In this document: positions 1-12,267 of the stretch, one piece after another | How positions within the stretch are numbered: position 1 is the first letter of the stretch | Layout of the letters: every line of letters starts with the position of its first letter | DNA from: Physella acuta | Taxonomy: Eukaryota; Mollusca; Gastropoda; Physidae | DNA: 64,000 bases | Direction of reading: 5' to 3' | NCBI RefSeq assembly: GCF_028476545.1 | Contig: NW_026733175.1 | Span: 1 to 64,000, forward strand | Position numbers and translations under genes: made by a program | The notes under the pieces: model-generated | Told to the model about the DNA's origin: nothing | What the model saw: the letters and a program-made list of their open reading frames with translations, nothing else | Databases searched by the model: none

Positions 1-1555
1 TACTTTGAAATCTCCAGAAAATATATCGTCTAGTCATGAATCTTGGTTGTCCTTTAAAAGTTTCAGTTCACCTTTAATTTCAGACCTTGACCAGGATTTT
101 CATTTGATTTTTAAGTTTCCATGGCTGGCGGTATGTCTGGAATTTCCGATAGTGTTAGTGTATTTAGATCTACCTCAAGGTACTCCGTCCGGTGCTTCCT
201 TTTAGTATAACTTTTTTAATTGCGTGGCCTTAGTGGAAAACCAGCACCATCGTTCGCCCACTCTTAGCAACTTCTTACGTTGCCTGTAATCAGCCATTTC
301 AAGGACGTAGAAGTGTTTGTTCTAGCCATTTATTTTTAATGGTGTGTCGGGTTTAAATCATCTCTATTTACTACAATAAATGAAAAACGACGTCGTCCCC
401 AAAACTATGAAGTAGGTTTCGGGAAATTTAGAATGACAGTGACAAGCAGTGATTTGGTGGTGTTTAGTTTCTCGGAGGGGGGGGGGCACGTGATATTTTC
501 GGGAGGGGGCGGTCAACATTTTCATGGGGGGGGGGGGGCGGACACTGGTAAAAGTATATGTTTTCTATATAAATTCCATTTTCGTGTCGGGGGGGGGGGT
601 AGACTTTTCTTCGGGGATGGGGGGGGGGGGGGCGAAGAGATGCCTGGAAGAAACTCTGATGACAAGCTGTACTTTTCGAGCATCGAGTTATGTCAACACT
701 ATCGACGTTCATCTCAGATTGGCGCTTGACATATTAGGCCCCTTGCTAACCGCATCAACAAAAACAGCTGATAGAAAAAAGGCGGTGACAAAGCAATCTT
801 GAAGGTCTGGCAACAAGATGGAATTCATCCAATAGATCCTGACAAAAAGGCTAATACAAAAAGTTCCCGAAAAAAAACGAAAATAATAATAATAAATTCT
901 TTGGTTCACGACAGTATGGCTTTTAACAAAAAGTATAAAACTCGTAAATAAGACAAATTAATTATTGTGCAACTTGAGCTTAGTATAAGACAGGTGCTGA
1001 ATGAAGTGCAAGAGTCAATTTGAGGAAAGAAGTTAGGATACATCGGGAGCTTAAGTGTTATTTATGTGGAAGGTTTTTATTCTTGAGCTTAATGAAACAG
1101 AGAGCTTAATGTTTGGTGTGAGTGCAATGATCAAAATAAGCATTAAGAATATAACGAGTATAATAATTGCAAGTGCTTCATATTTGACGGGAGCTTAATT
1201 TTCGGCAGGTGATTTATACAAGCTGTGAGCTTATCATAAAGCAAAAGCTTGTTCTGTTTGCGTTTAATTTACAGCCCGTGTGTAGCGAACGTCGATATTC
1301 TACTTGATTACATTGGGGTGCTTTAAACAGAGGCTTTTTTGACTCAGGCCTATTTAGTTGTGCGTATTGTTGGGGTACTATTGTAAAAAGCTAAACTGTC
1401 GGCTTGCTTGTATCAAATACCCTTATGGTTCGGTATATCTGTCGTGTTCAAGTGTACGGGATTGTTTTATAATGTGATGTTTTCAACAAGGTTTGCTTAC
1501 ATCCGTGATTAATTCCTTACACTTACACAAAAGTAAAGTACCATTGCGAACCTAA
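1..1555. other. No gene recognised; left-edge intergenic
   Basis: Apart from the G-tract repeat listed separately, I see no coding exon here. Open frames are under 100 codons and are low-complexity or unlike any family I know. A loose recurrence of the word GAGCTTA appears between about 975 and 1230 but does not form a regular array. Confidence 0.5.
460..645 (+). repeat. G-tract interspersed repeat, copy 1
   Basis: Four to five runs of 8 to 14 G are separated by short AT-rich spacers (TGATATTTTCGGG, TCAACATTTTCATGG, GCGGACACTGGTAAAAGT, TTCTATATAAATT). The same words in the same order recur at 14600-14720 and in part at 50920-51000, so this is a dispersed repeat family and not a chance homopolymer. 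The tracts are good candidates for G-quadruplex formation. The open frames across it are glycine- or proline-rich artefacts. Confidence 0.7.
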
Positions 1556-1690
1556 GAGTCCATGGGGCAGGTGTAATTAAGTATACCTGATTCAGTGACC
1601 TCGGCAGGGTCAGCTCCAGGCCTAACCGCCTTTACTTTCCCCCAAACGTAAGTCAGGTACCAATCAGAGCTGGGTGCACTCAGATCGTAG
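1556..1690 (-). repeat. tRNA-derived SINE fragment (3' body)
   Basis: Read on the minus strand, this matches the body of the intact SINE at 22385-22632 in order: CCCAACTCTGATGGGTACC-like, ACGT(A/T)AGTGAAAGTAAAGGCGG-like, then GCCGAGGTCAC and a CTTGCCCCAT-like end. The tRNA-like head is missing or decayed. It is an old, 5'-truncated copy in reverse orientation. Confidence 0.7.
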
Positions 1691-4091
1691 GAATTATCGA
1701 AGTTTGTTTTTTTAAGCTTAAATTTAGACATGATCCTAAACCTAACAGAGAAAGCAGCAGGAAAAATCTCTATTCATAGTACCCAATTAATAAAACGATA
1801 AAACTTGCACAATAAAAATTTCAGAGGGGTGACCCTAATGCTCTGCTTTTCAATTGACCAATCGCAGCTCTGTATTAGTGTATACGTCATCATATCCCAA
1901 ATAACAAACAGCGTCTATTTGCAGATGTTTTTTTTTTATAACAAAAAAAAAACTCTGGCGGGATGTTGGCCTTATTTTTTTATCCGATTATTTTTATCTC
2001 AATTTTGAATTTTTGCTTGCTACTGGTTTAATCAACGGTGTTATTTATGTGTCTATTTTGACGTCAGTCAAACTTGCTTTAGTTTTAAATTATGTTATAA
2101 CATTTTCTTAATTTAACTACTAAACAAAAAAAAACTATTTTGTCTTCTACTCGGGAAAAAAAAACAATTCAAATAGGTTTTTTAAAATTATTTTTATGAT
2201 TCTTTACATTTTCGAGAACTTGGATATCAAATGATTTTAACTTGAAAATTCTTTAACTAATTTTATTCTTTAAAGTGGACTAAATGTATAACTCCATTAC
2301 AGGGCATGACTCTTTCACTGAGTAGCCTCCCCTTAACTAGTAAGGTTGGTTTTTTTTTTCCTTTGTATTTTTCCACCCACGTTAACATTGCTAACAAGCA
2401 GTCTCTTATTACACATAGGAGTTTTATTGAAGCCAATGTCCCAGCTTACTTTTTTTCTACTATTGCCAATTTTTTTATTATCTAATATTTTCAGATTTGA
2501 TTAGACTGGACAGGAGCTAACACATACAAAAAGAAATGAAAATTCTGTTTCAAATGAGCATACCAGATCTCTCGCTAAATGTATAGAAAGTTTGGAACTA
2601 GCAATTTAATTAAGAAAGAATTATAAAATTAGATTATTTTCCATGAAGCAACTTTATTCGTATATCACAATTCTAAACAGCTTAGCACTTTATGTAACAA
2701 TTCCAATTTTTGCACAAATTTTCATCTGGACTGTACAGATAAATGCAATAAAAATTGTTCGAAATATAAAATATGTACAAAACATAATAGCTCACTGAGT
2801 TTGGAATAATGTCATGGAAATATGCTTTGCAAATAGTAATAGCAGCCCAGCATTCAAAAGTTTAGGGTTTTATTAATTTAAAAAAAAATAAACAATTAGT
2901 CTAAGTTGTTAAATTAATATTTTTTTTCTATCAGAAAATTGCAAAGCAAGTTTTATAAGCAAATCCAATTTTAACCCACACAAAACTTCTTAAGACTATT
3001 TTAAATGATAAATTCAATTAAACAGAAGATAATCCTTAAGTAGTAGCAACATTATTAAAAATCATTAGTTAAAAATACCCTATCAAATCTAAATTTTCTA
3101 ATACATTTTTCCTTTTCAGGTATGAAACAACATCAAAGGCACAGAAGATTCAAGAGTTATTACACTTTTGTTCATACTTTTCATCAATTACACTTTTAAT
3201 TGCAAAATCCTGAGATTTCTACCGCTCATTTCAATTGTAAACTAGCTATTTCTTTGCATGAATAAAAAGTAATAGTCTCAACAGCGATTGATCTAAACTA
3301 AGGATAAGCCTAACATGCATGTAGAAACACTGCTCAACACTATGGTGTTTCTTAGTATATTAGTACAAATTTAAACTTGATCCTTATTTAATATATTCAC
3401 TGGACATAAGGAACATTAAAGATACATTCCTAAAAGTATCATATCTATACTTAGGTATTACATTAATGATACAATCTTAAAGTTGCAAGTAAAATTTAAA
3501 ATGTATTTTTATCAAACTGTTAAAATAAATAAACTTTACAATATCTACAAAAAAAAACTAGTTTAATAATCATCAAGCATTTGAATTTATGTGAGAAATC
3601 TATTAAATTATATTTTATAAACATTTTATTTCAATACATAGTCTGTTCATTTAGCACTATATTTGTTTTAGAGGAGCCAATAAAAAATATTCAAATGATT
3701 TCAAGTAAAATTTAGGAAGTTTTTTTATCAACATTATGTAACAGCATAGGTCTGTGTGATTTTACACGTCATATGATATATTCAACTACAAAATGCATCT
3801 TATCAAAACGTCCAACCTTGTGATCTATAACTGCTGAATAGCTAGTCATTTCCTCATTGTATAGTTCATGTACAGGTAAAAAAAAGGTATGAGAATGCAA
3901 AGAAATTATGTTCTCTTTAAAATTATATATAATTAATAAAATTAACAAACATGACTAATTAGACAACAGCACAAACTGGAAAATCTAATCCCTTTTCCTG
4001 ATTAAGAACAACATCAGCTGAATTATCCAGTTTCTGATATCAAAAGCACCAACAGGTAAATCTAATAATCTTTCCCTGACTAAGAACAACA
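1691..4091. other. AT-rich gene-free stretch; right part may be 3' UTR
   Basis: No coding exon is seen. The part next to 4092 should include the 3' UTR of the R3HCC1L-like gene on the minus strand. One AATAAA word on that strand lies near 3625, but AT-richness makes it a weak poly(A) call. The rest is AT-rich unique-looking sequence. Confidence 0.4.
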
Positions 4092-7000
4092 TCAGCTCAA
4101 CCCTCCAGCTTCTTCATCTACAGTAGATTTAGCCACAGTGCCATCCCAAATGTCATTCTTCTGTTGCCGTTCTTGACGCCGTTTTTCTTTAAAAAATTAA
4201 ACATAACACATGTTGAGTAAAAATCTTACTTAAATATTATTAAGTGTTATTTTATAGAAGTAAATGGAGTAAGCAAAACATTACAAACTAACCTTTTGCT
4301 TCTTTTAACTTTTGACGCTCTTGATCTCTAACCTCTCGTGAAACACGAGGTGCCATACCTAGTGCTCCAGCAACGAGACGTCGAGCTGCAATTGATGTTG
4401 TTTCTGGACGTGCTTTATAAGGTTGCAGAAACTCTAAAAGAGTAGATAGTTGTCAAAATAGTTAAAGTATCAAAAGTCAACAGCTCATCTTAATCTTCAT
4501 AGTTATAGTAAAGATTACTGTATCTTTGCTCCAGTGCCGTTGTCATTGATTAAAATATCTAAAAGCTTTTATTGTTAGATTTGTCTTGATGTAAATTTTC
4601 TTTGTCTATTTAGTTTGATCCATGGTGTTTTGCAGCATCCTGTTGACTTACTGAAACAACTCAGGACTAAAAAGCCCAGCCCACACCAACAATCCCTCCT
4701 AAGAGCAGAAGCACTTTTTGTGTGTGCTGTGCTCTGAAATGACCTATACAAGGTTTTTTTTTTATTTTACTAAAGTAAAGCAGGTTTATAACTGGAAGCT
4801 TAGAGGGAACATTGATGCTTACAGTGGTCGGTATCAGGTCATTACAAACAATCAGTCTTAACATTAGATAAACCTAAATTTTCATCATGATTTTTTTTAA
4901 ATCTTAAGGTTTTTAAAGCACACCAAGTGGATGAATAAATATGGTCTTACCCTGACAGTATTGAGCTTTTTGCTGCCCTTTCTTTGAAGCTTCAGACATG
5001 GGTCGAACTTTTAGAAGTGGGTAGACCATTTTTAGGGCTTCATTTGCTAAATTTACAGGGAGTTAATTTTTGTTAAATGGCATTAAGTAATTCTGCTCAT
5101 ACTAGTTTTAAATCTTATTAATAAAATAAATAAATCTTATATATAAATATATACATAAAATATTTTGTAGGTAATAAATAATTACAAATTCACCTGTTTA
5201 TTTTAAATAATTTTTTATGCACAACTTACCAGCAACTGAACTAGAAAAAATTCCCAAAGCATGTGTATCATCAACCCACTTTACATCAAATCCACGAGAA
5301 CTGATTATAAAGAAATTAAAATATGTGAATATATATATATATATTTTTTTTTTTAATAAAGCTATTGATTTAAAAATAGAGACAGCTGATCTCTTAACTG
5401 TTTGAATGAAGACATATGAGAGTTAGATGCATACCAAAATACTGTATTATATTATTAGAAATAAAAAGGTAGACAAATGCTACTGACCTAAAGTCACGGA
5501 AAGCAGCAACTAGATCACAAGTTTGCAATTGTTCAGAAAAATCATAGATTTCAACAATATGGCTGAAAGCTGCAAAAACGTTGATGTTCATGAGATGTAA
5601 AATACAAAAAAACTCAAAATTAAAAAAATATTGAATAGTTAAATAGTTACCTTGATAATCTAAAGATGGCTCTTTGGGCTCAAACTTTAGGTAATTTATT
5701 TTGGGCTTTTCTATTTCAACTTTGCCAACATACTCAGTCAACTACAAAATATACAGTAGCATATTTTTAAACGATGAAATTAAACATAATATTAGGAGGT
5801 TAAAGGAGCACAATGCATAACATTATTTAAAAAAGTGATCTTACCTCTTTCATTAGAGAGTCATTTAAGCAATCACCATTGTCATCAAACAAAGCATCCC
5901 AAGTGTCTTCCTCTTCTGTTTTCTCTGCACTGACAGATTGTTCTTTGGCCTCTTTCAAAACTTGCTCTGGTTTCTCTTTTCTTTTTTTCTTCTCCTTGGT
6001 ACTACTTTTTTCTTTTGAAGCCTTCTTCACACTTTTACCATCTACTGATGGGGACCCATCTTTTTTCTGCTTTTTCTTGCTTTTATGAACTGCAGCTTTA
6101 TCTGAACTCTCAGGGTTTGAATCAGGAATTAATTTGGAAGTGTCAGTACAAACTTTACTTTCTGTATTTAATGTCTCATCCAATTCAATGTTCTGTACAG
6201 CAACACACATATTGTTTTGCTCATCTTTTTCAATCATTTCAATATTAGTGTCAGTAGGTGTTGTAGCAGAGTTGTTATTAAAATTATTAAATTGTATCTT
6301 CTCAGCATCTAGCATATCATTCTGACAATTTTCAAAGAGATCACTTTCAGGACATTGCTCTGCAGACATTATAGTTGCAGGTGATGATATATCTGTTTTG
6401 TTCACAAAATAAGAATCATCGTTAGTCTGCTGGGCCAGTGGGGATGATGGCAAAAAAGCTATGACAGCAGGGTCATAAAACTCAAAAGTAAAACTGTCTG
6501 TGTTGCGGGTGCCTGGTGTATCTTTATCATCGCAACTTGTACAGTTTACATTTTCACTGACTGCAGGAGTTAAATAAGAGATATCAGAAATATCTTTTTC
6601 CTCTGGTTGGTTTTGGCTTAGATTTTCAATAGAAATTACTGGTTCCACATCCGGAGGTTTAGGTGTAAAATATGTTTTATGTTTAGAATTTATTAATATC
6701 TCCTCAATTGTTTCACAACCACTGGAAACATCCGAGGTAACACATTTAGTAATCTTACATTGCTGATCTGTTTTCAAAACTTGTTCTTTCATAATTTCTA
6801 CACTATTAACACATTGCTGATTAAAATCATCTTCTTTAATTTGTTCATGTAAATTAAAAGCTTCGGAATAATCTTGATTATCACAGCTAATAGTTTCGTT
6901 CACTTTGTCTGTACCTGGCTTACTTTCATTTTTTACAGTACGTAATGCACGGGGAACATAAATCTCAACTTCTGGCTTCCTTTTTCCTCTACCCCTTCCC

Positions 7001-8701
7001 TTTGACTTGCTAACCTCTGCAACTGCTTCAGTTAAATTGTCTACATTGTCTTTAGTGTAAGTAATGTCCTGAGTGTCTGGAACTTCAGAAACTTTGCTGG
7101 TATCTTCACACAGGTTGTTACTAAGTGATTGTTCATCAATGTTAGAATAAGGGGCTTCAGCACTTGGCTTTGTGATTATATTCTGACTAGAAGCTTTCTT
7201 TTCACGGAGATATGGTGGTATATACAGTTGTGTTTCAGAACGTTTAGCCTTTGATCTAAGAGATTTTGAAAGAAAAATAAGCAACATCTAAAGTAAGATT
7301 TTACATAATTTTTAAAATTCATGTTAAGATAAATTTATATGCTGTCAGTAATATTCATAGATTAAAATCATCATGACGGTGTGGTCAAGTTGGTTAAGCA
7401 CATGTTTGCTGAACCAAAAGGCACAAGTTCAAACCCCCAGGCAGATGAGGCTCGATAGGAGAGACAACTCCAAATTCAAACAACTGCTTCCCTGTAGTTT
7501 GTTCTTGGTTGGACAAAGGCTATGAAACCAAATTCAAAAAAGAAAAGCAGGCTGAAATCAGAGTCATCTGCCTATATGGCGCATAACAAGTTGACACCTA
7601 ATATTTAATTGTGTTGGAGGGAATCTCTTCCAACACTAGAATTAAGAACAAAGAAGAAGCAGAAGAAAAAAAGCATTGTCCGTACAAATAATCTATATTA
7701 GACTTAGAGAAGTAATTTTTGTACATGAAAATTAGATTCTACACAAGAAATTACCTTTCTGAACTTGAATCTGATTCAGAATTTTGTTTTTCTGAATTCT
7801 GAACATCACTATCATTACTCAAAGCATCAAAAACTGTTTGATGACTTGGATTAGCCCATTTTTCTTTATTCAAACGTTTAGTCTCTCTTTGATTAACCCA
7901 TTGTGACACCCTTTCGCTTGATGTTAATTCTTTTCCTCTGCCTCTACCTCGACCTCTTGAAATTGGTGGAGTTGGAGAGTTCATGAGTTGTATTCCTCGT
8001 GGACCTCTATAATTAGAGAAAAAACTTTTCAGTTTACAACTTATAATGCTACAAGGATTAAACATTCTTTACATGACTGTGTTATAATAAATCTTAAAAC
8101 ATCACTAATACAAACATTTTATGTTAATCCTTAACAGTTAAAATATTTTAAAAAGCATATTTAAAGCTTAAATGCTGTATGGAGCTTAATTCATGTAAAT
8201 TATAAGAGGGTCGGGAGGGGAATGCATTTGAATATTTTTTATTTTGATAAGATAATTGATAATATCACCTCAGGCAAGCAATTTTGTACGCAACAACTGT
8301 TTGCCGAGATAATCCACTGCCTATTGAAAAGGTTATTAGTTGAGTAAAATTACTTTCTGTAGTTTTGTGGATAAGTAGGCGGAAGTGGCTTGCCAATGGT
8401 GGAAACAACAGTACTCTGTTAATAGAAACATTTTGTTAATTTCTATCAAATAAAAATTATAAATATCCCCATTGTAAAAGCTTAAATTAAAATAATTTTT
8501 AATGAATTAGACATAATATATCAGTATGGGTTGTTGTTGTTTTTTTAAATTATCTTTATTATTAATTAATCATACCTGTATGAATTGTTTAGATCTTGAT
8601 ATCTTTCAAGATCTAATAAAAGGTGCTCTACAAAGTCTGCATCTTTAGAGCTGAGGTAACGATTGTTTATTATAACAGCCAGATTGAATTGCCTTTTCTT
8701 T
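4092..8701 (-). CDS. R3H and coiled-coil domain protein, R3HCC1L-like (5' end missing)
   Basis: Coding exons, in transcript order: 8701-8576, 8415-8269, 8006-7755, 7255-5845, 5741-5651, 5569-5488, 5300-5230, 5046-4951, 4433-4293 and 4186-4092 (stop TGA). All junction phases agree, giving about 837 codons. The first two exons encode an R3H domain with the FPPL...FRLLIH signature (Arg-x3-His) followed by SRQTVVAYK. A basic RG-rich patch follows. The big exon holds two YxPxxLR-type motifs (LYIPPYLR, IYVPRALR), a long acidic low-complexity stretch, a lysine-rich segment and the conserved EDTWDALFDDNGDCL block. The last exons form the RRM-like C-terminus (HIVEIYDF, WVDDTHALGIF, FLQPYKARPET) and a basic coiled coil (REVRDQERQKLKEAKEKRR) ending KNDIWDG. 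This order is that of vertebrate R3HCC1/R3HCC1L, and RNA binding is inferred from the domains. The start codon lies upstream of 8701 and was not found. A SINE sits in the intron at 7256-7754. Confidence 0.85.
7375..7672 (+). repeat. tRNA-derived SINE in an R3HCC1L intron
   Basis: The head resembles a tRNA: an A-box-like GTGGTCAAGTTGG near 7381 and a B-box-like AGTTCAAACCC about 45 bases later. A roughly 200-base body follows, then an A-rich tail of AAGAAGAAGC type after ATTAAGAACAA. It is antisense to the host gene. No clean target duplication is visible. A tail with the same GGAGG...ATTAAGAACAA words occurs near 60940-61015. Confidence 0.75.
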
Positions 8702-9707
8702 CTTTAGTTGCTATAATTTAGAAATAATTTATAAAATAAAGTATTAAATTTAGAAGAAAAAAAGGTTACTTCTGACTACAACATCCATTTAGCCTAACCA
8801 TATGTTGAAGTGTTTCCATAGTTAATTTATTTGTTCAATCTTGAAGTATGATGAAAATTGTTAAATTATACCTTTTCTATTCTCAGAATGAAAAAACAAA
8901 GTAAAGCAAATTAGCAATATTTTCTATACTGAAGGAATCATGCAACAAGACCAATGTCCTAACTGCACAGTCATCTCTAGTATAAGCTGCAGTCTTGTAA
9001 GACTTGTTCTGTATACTGCAAAGCCTCCCAAGGCCCTAGGCTAGCATTCTTTGCGTAAGACATAACTTTTAGACAATGTGAGAATAATTCAGGAGGCTGA
9101 CATCAATGAGCTTGTTTTCATGGCATAATTTCTATTCCTTTTGGCTCTGAGTTTTATTTTGCAATTTTTTATTATTTTACTTAGTAAATAAAAGCTGATG
9201 TTGAATTTTTTAAGGGTTATTGGTTAGGTTTAGGCATGAGGGTTACCCTTAAGGATAGGGCTAGGCATGTTGTTAAGGTTTACGCATTAGTGTTAGGATT
9301 AGGTGCATTAGGGACAGTGTTTCTTCCAGACTTTTTCTCAGGGGGGACGCTTTAATTTTTCAGGGTGGGGGGGCTGGGGGCGGTACCCCTCAAAGAGGGT
9401 AAATATATATACTCATGCATAGTACATTGAAAACATTGCCCATGAAGGGAGGCAATATTTTTTTTCACACTGTGCATGTGTAGTTTGTTTCTGGTAGAAT
9501 TTGCCTATATTTAATTAGGTAGGTACTAAGTATTAGATCTAGTGCTATTACAAGTCATTAGAATGACAAAAGTGGACTGAATAGTTTATTGGCAGGCTGT
9601 CCTAGAAGACTTAGACCTAACAAGACTTCATAAAGTTTACTGCTTACTCTATGTCTACTAACACTAGCTAGACTACAGACAGTAGACTAGCTAATAGTAC
9701 CTGAGGC
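8702..9707. other. Upstream flank of the R3HCC1L-like gene; no exon identified
   Basis: The missing first exon(s) of the minus-strand gene should lie here or further right, but I cannot place them. From 9210 to 9310 there are scattered GGTTAGG/TTAGGG-like words. From about 9315 to 9400 there is a decayed piece of the G-tract repeat family, starting with CTTCCAGACTT as in the copy at 14610. Confidence 0.4.
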
Positions 9708-10112
9708 GGTAATGTATCGTTTTAGGTCCGTAAAATCGGCCAAGGCTAGTAATGTGAAAGAAAGGTGACTCATTACATTTTAGTAATTATTTCACATTTT
9801 TAGGAGGATTTATGTTTCAAAAGTTACAAAAATGTTTCATGTACCTGTTTTTAAACAATTTTATTCAAAATTTTCAGAAATTAATAAAGATTAGCGATGT
9901 TTTCTTCAGATGCAACCAAGCTCGTTTTTTTAGCAGCCATCTTAAGTTTTTTTTTTTGTTAACAATATTCTTAGAAATTCAGGGGTAACCAGTCTTATGG
10001 CCACTGTTTGTATAGCAAATCTTGCTCTTAAACACTACTGTTTAAAGTTAATTTCTGGCTTATACTGATATATCAAGACAATGCTTTTGGTTTATTATTC
10101 AATTGTCTATTA

Positions 10113-10311
10113 CAGGGGTCTCCAAACTTTTCAGCCCGAGGGCCGCATTGACTATCAAAGTTCAGTTCGGGGGCCAGTTTTTTCCAGGCATGTCTTTGAT
10201 TTTTCTGGGCAATGTTCCTCGGCTATCACCCACAAACGTTTTTTCCCTGGACAAAAAGATCTCCGCGGGCCGGATGAGAGGACCTCGCGGGCCGTAGTTT
10301 GGAGACCCCTG
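10113..10311 (+). mobile_element. hAT-type MITE nested in the larger element
   Basis: The ends are CAGGGGTCTCCAAAC and the inverted GTTTGGAGACCCCTG. It is flanked by a perfect 8-bp duplication GTCTATTA (10105-10112 and 10312-10319). Length is 199 bp with no transposase. End sequence and 8-bp target duplication are those of the hAT superfamily. It shares ends and inner sequence (GAGGGCCGC, CTCGCGGGCC) with the longer element at 50216-51049 and the fragment ending 54218. Confidence 0.92.
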
Positions 10312-10334
10312 GTCTATTATATTATTTGATATAA

Positions 10335-10860
10335 GGGATGATTTTAGTTACCAATGTCTGATAATAGACTTCCATAAAATAGGTGCGTTGAGTTGTAGTA
10401 TTGTAATCTCCACTAGTTTTATGGTTGGAAATTGACTAATTAGGGTTAGGCGTATGACTATGGTAGAACCAGGGTTGGGGATTAGAGTTAGCATTGACAT
10501 TAGCAATCCAAGCGTGTATTTTAGTTAACTACCAGTAAACTTACACCCCTTTTTTAAGAAGATTTGGATGATTATAGATACCGGTGTCTGATAATAGACT
10601 CTTCCATAAAATAGGTGTGTTGGGATGATTATAGAATTTGGTGTCTGATAATAGACTCTTCCATAAAATAGGTGTGTTGGGTTGTTAGTAGTAATCTCCA
10701 CTAATTTTATTGTTAGAAATTAGGGTTAGGCGTATGGTAGGACCAGGGTTTGGGTTAGGGTTAGGGACAGGGTTAGCATTGACATTAGCCAGCAATGTGT
10801 GTATTTAGTTAACTACCAGTACCCTTACACCCTTTTTTTAAAGAAGATTCCATTATCGGA
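10335..10860 (+). repeat. Imperfect tandem duplication, unit about 280 bp
   Basis: The block GTCTGATAATAGACT..CCATAAAATAGGTG, followed by AATTAGGGTTAGGCGTATG and TTAGTTAACTACCAGTA, occurs near 10355-10555. It recurs near 10590-10850, with a short extra copy of the first part at 10565-10625. It lies inside the element at 9708-11102 and includes short TTAGGG-like words. Confidence 0.7.
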
Positions 10861-11102
10861 CACCGGTATACAAATTCTCCCAATTATTCTATTATTGGAC
10901 ACTGGTATAAAAATTACCCCCATATAGGCCTAATAATATATTATATTGCCATATAAAATATAGGCCTAAGTGTAAGTAGGGCCTATATCCAGTATATCAC
11001 AATTCAATACACTTTTATTTTTTATTAAAGCCAAATCAATGAGCCACTTTTCTTTCTTACTAGCCTCGGTCGATTTTACGGATCTAAAACGATAGATTAC
11101 CC

Positions 11103-11643
11103 CTTAGTTACTTCTTAGGCCCTGGCCTTGGCTTACTTAAAGCAGGCTAGGCTAGGTCACTCAACTACACACAGAGACGGACTAGTCTTAGCCAGATTCT
11201 AGATCTAGATCCGTAAGCCTAAATAAAATATAATCATGTCAGTTAATAAATATGGACATAAATCTACTACATTTAATGTAGCTGTAAATCTAGGGTAGGC
11301 TACCACAGATCAGTGTTTAGTGTATAAGAAAGTATTCAAACTAATCCTGCCTCACAGAGTTTGTGCTTGGATTTTCTTTTGTTTAGGTCTTCCGTCTTTA
11401 AAGTTTTATTTTGGACTCTCTGATAAGCGTATGTACAAAAGAGTTCTAGAAATCCAAATAGCTTGTTCTAGACCTAGAAATAGTTTGTTTAGCGGTTCTC
11501 AATTTATTTCGCATCCAGCCAATGATAATTGTTGATTTAAGCCTACATTGTGCAATACATGTCCTAGGTGTCCAGATCGTCTTGAAAAAATTAAACTAAT
11601 TTTAAATTATCTTACATCGACTATGTAGCAACAGTCCAAATAA
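11103..11643. other. Gene-free stretch
   Basis: No exon or repeat recognised. An open frame at 11320-11535 has no recognisable similarity and no splice context supporting it. Confidence 0.4.
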
Positions 11644-11985
11644 GGGGTCGTCCATAAATGACGTCACACTCGTAGGGGGGGGGTCCGTAATTGTGTGACG
11701 ATGTGTGATGAGGGGGAGGGGGGAGGGTCCAGATGGTGCGACGTCACACTTTTGCAGTATAAAATAAAAAGCAATGTTAGAAAACGAATGTTGGACGTCA
11801 TTTTGCGTTTTAGAAAACTGTTTTAATAAATTGTAATAGGAATTTATTAAAATACTATATTTTGGCAGAGTTCAGACAAGATTTTGGAAAAATATCGATG
11901 TTTTAAGAAAAATTCAACTGCAATTTTGAGGGGGGTTGTAGGCTGGGGTGTGACGTCATTTTAGGGGGGTCTGGCTTTTTGTGAC
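11644..11985 (+). mobile_element. GGGGTCGTCC-end MITE, copy 1 (right end missing)
   Basis: It begins GGGGTCGTCCATAAATGACG and continues with G-rich segments, CGTCACACTTTTGCA, TTTTAGAAAACTGTTTTAATAAATTG and TGTGACGTCATTTTAGGGG, all in the same order as the complete copy at 61848-62244. The right inverted end is lost after about 11985. No coding sequence is present. The end carries a TGACGTCA palindrome. Confidence 0.85.
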
Positions 11986-12267
11986 TGGAATCCGAACTTA
12001 AGACGTAATGGTTGGTAGTCGTAAGCTCACAGCAAAAACATAAAACGGCAAAAAGAACACAACACGACAAAACATATTACACTAATTTACACCCATTAAC
12101 ATTTTATTTTTAAGAACGAAAAACAGTTGTTCTCCCCCTCGAGAAATACGTCTGTTAAAACCCCTGTCTACAATCCTATTTGAAGTTAAGTAAATGTGAA
12201 TTTTGCTTCAAAAGAATTATATAGATAGAGCGTTTTACGCTCACGTTGTTACTCAATATCTGCTTTT

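Larger units (their letters stand above)
9708..11102. mobile_element. Non-autonomous DNA transposon with GGTAAT... inverted ends, copy 1
   Basis: The left end reads GGTAATGTATCGTTTTAGGT. The right end is its inverted partner (ACCTAAAACGATAGATTACC-like, ending 11102), and similarity continues inward for about 60 bases (GTAAAATCGGCC..GGCTAGTAATG). The family is confirmed by the copy at 51474-52012, which shares the ends and internal words such as TAAACAGTAGTG and GATGCAACCA. This copy has been enlarged by a hAT MITE (10113-10311) and an internal tandem duplication (10335-10860). No transposase frame is seen. No clear target duplication flanks it, so it is older than copy 2. Confidence 0.75.

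Noticed and set aside
7375-7460. Genuine tRNA gene
   Set aside because: A- and B-box-like words are present, but the acceptor and anticodon stems do not pair well, and the sequence runs into a SINE body with an A-rich tail.
8354-8415. Short exon in the frame reading STVVSTIGKPLPPTYPQNYRK
   Set aside because: The other frame of the same bases gives the R3H motif VLLFPPLASHFRLLIHKT and continues unbroken to 8269 (TTESNFTQLITFSIGSGLSRQ), so the exon is 8415-8269.
9890-9945. Minus-strand ATGGCTGCTAAAAAAACG as start of the missing R3HCC1L first exon
   Set aside because: The same words occur in the related transposon copy near 51770-51820, so this is element sequence; the frame also stops after about 19 codons.
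10440-10760. TTAGGG-like words as an interstitial telomere tract
   Set aside because: Only scattered GGGTTAGG words within a duplicated 280-bp unit; no tandem hexamer array.
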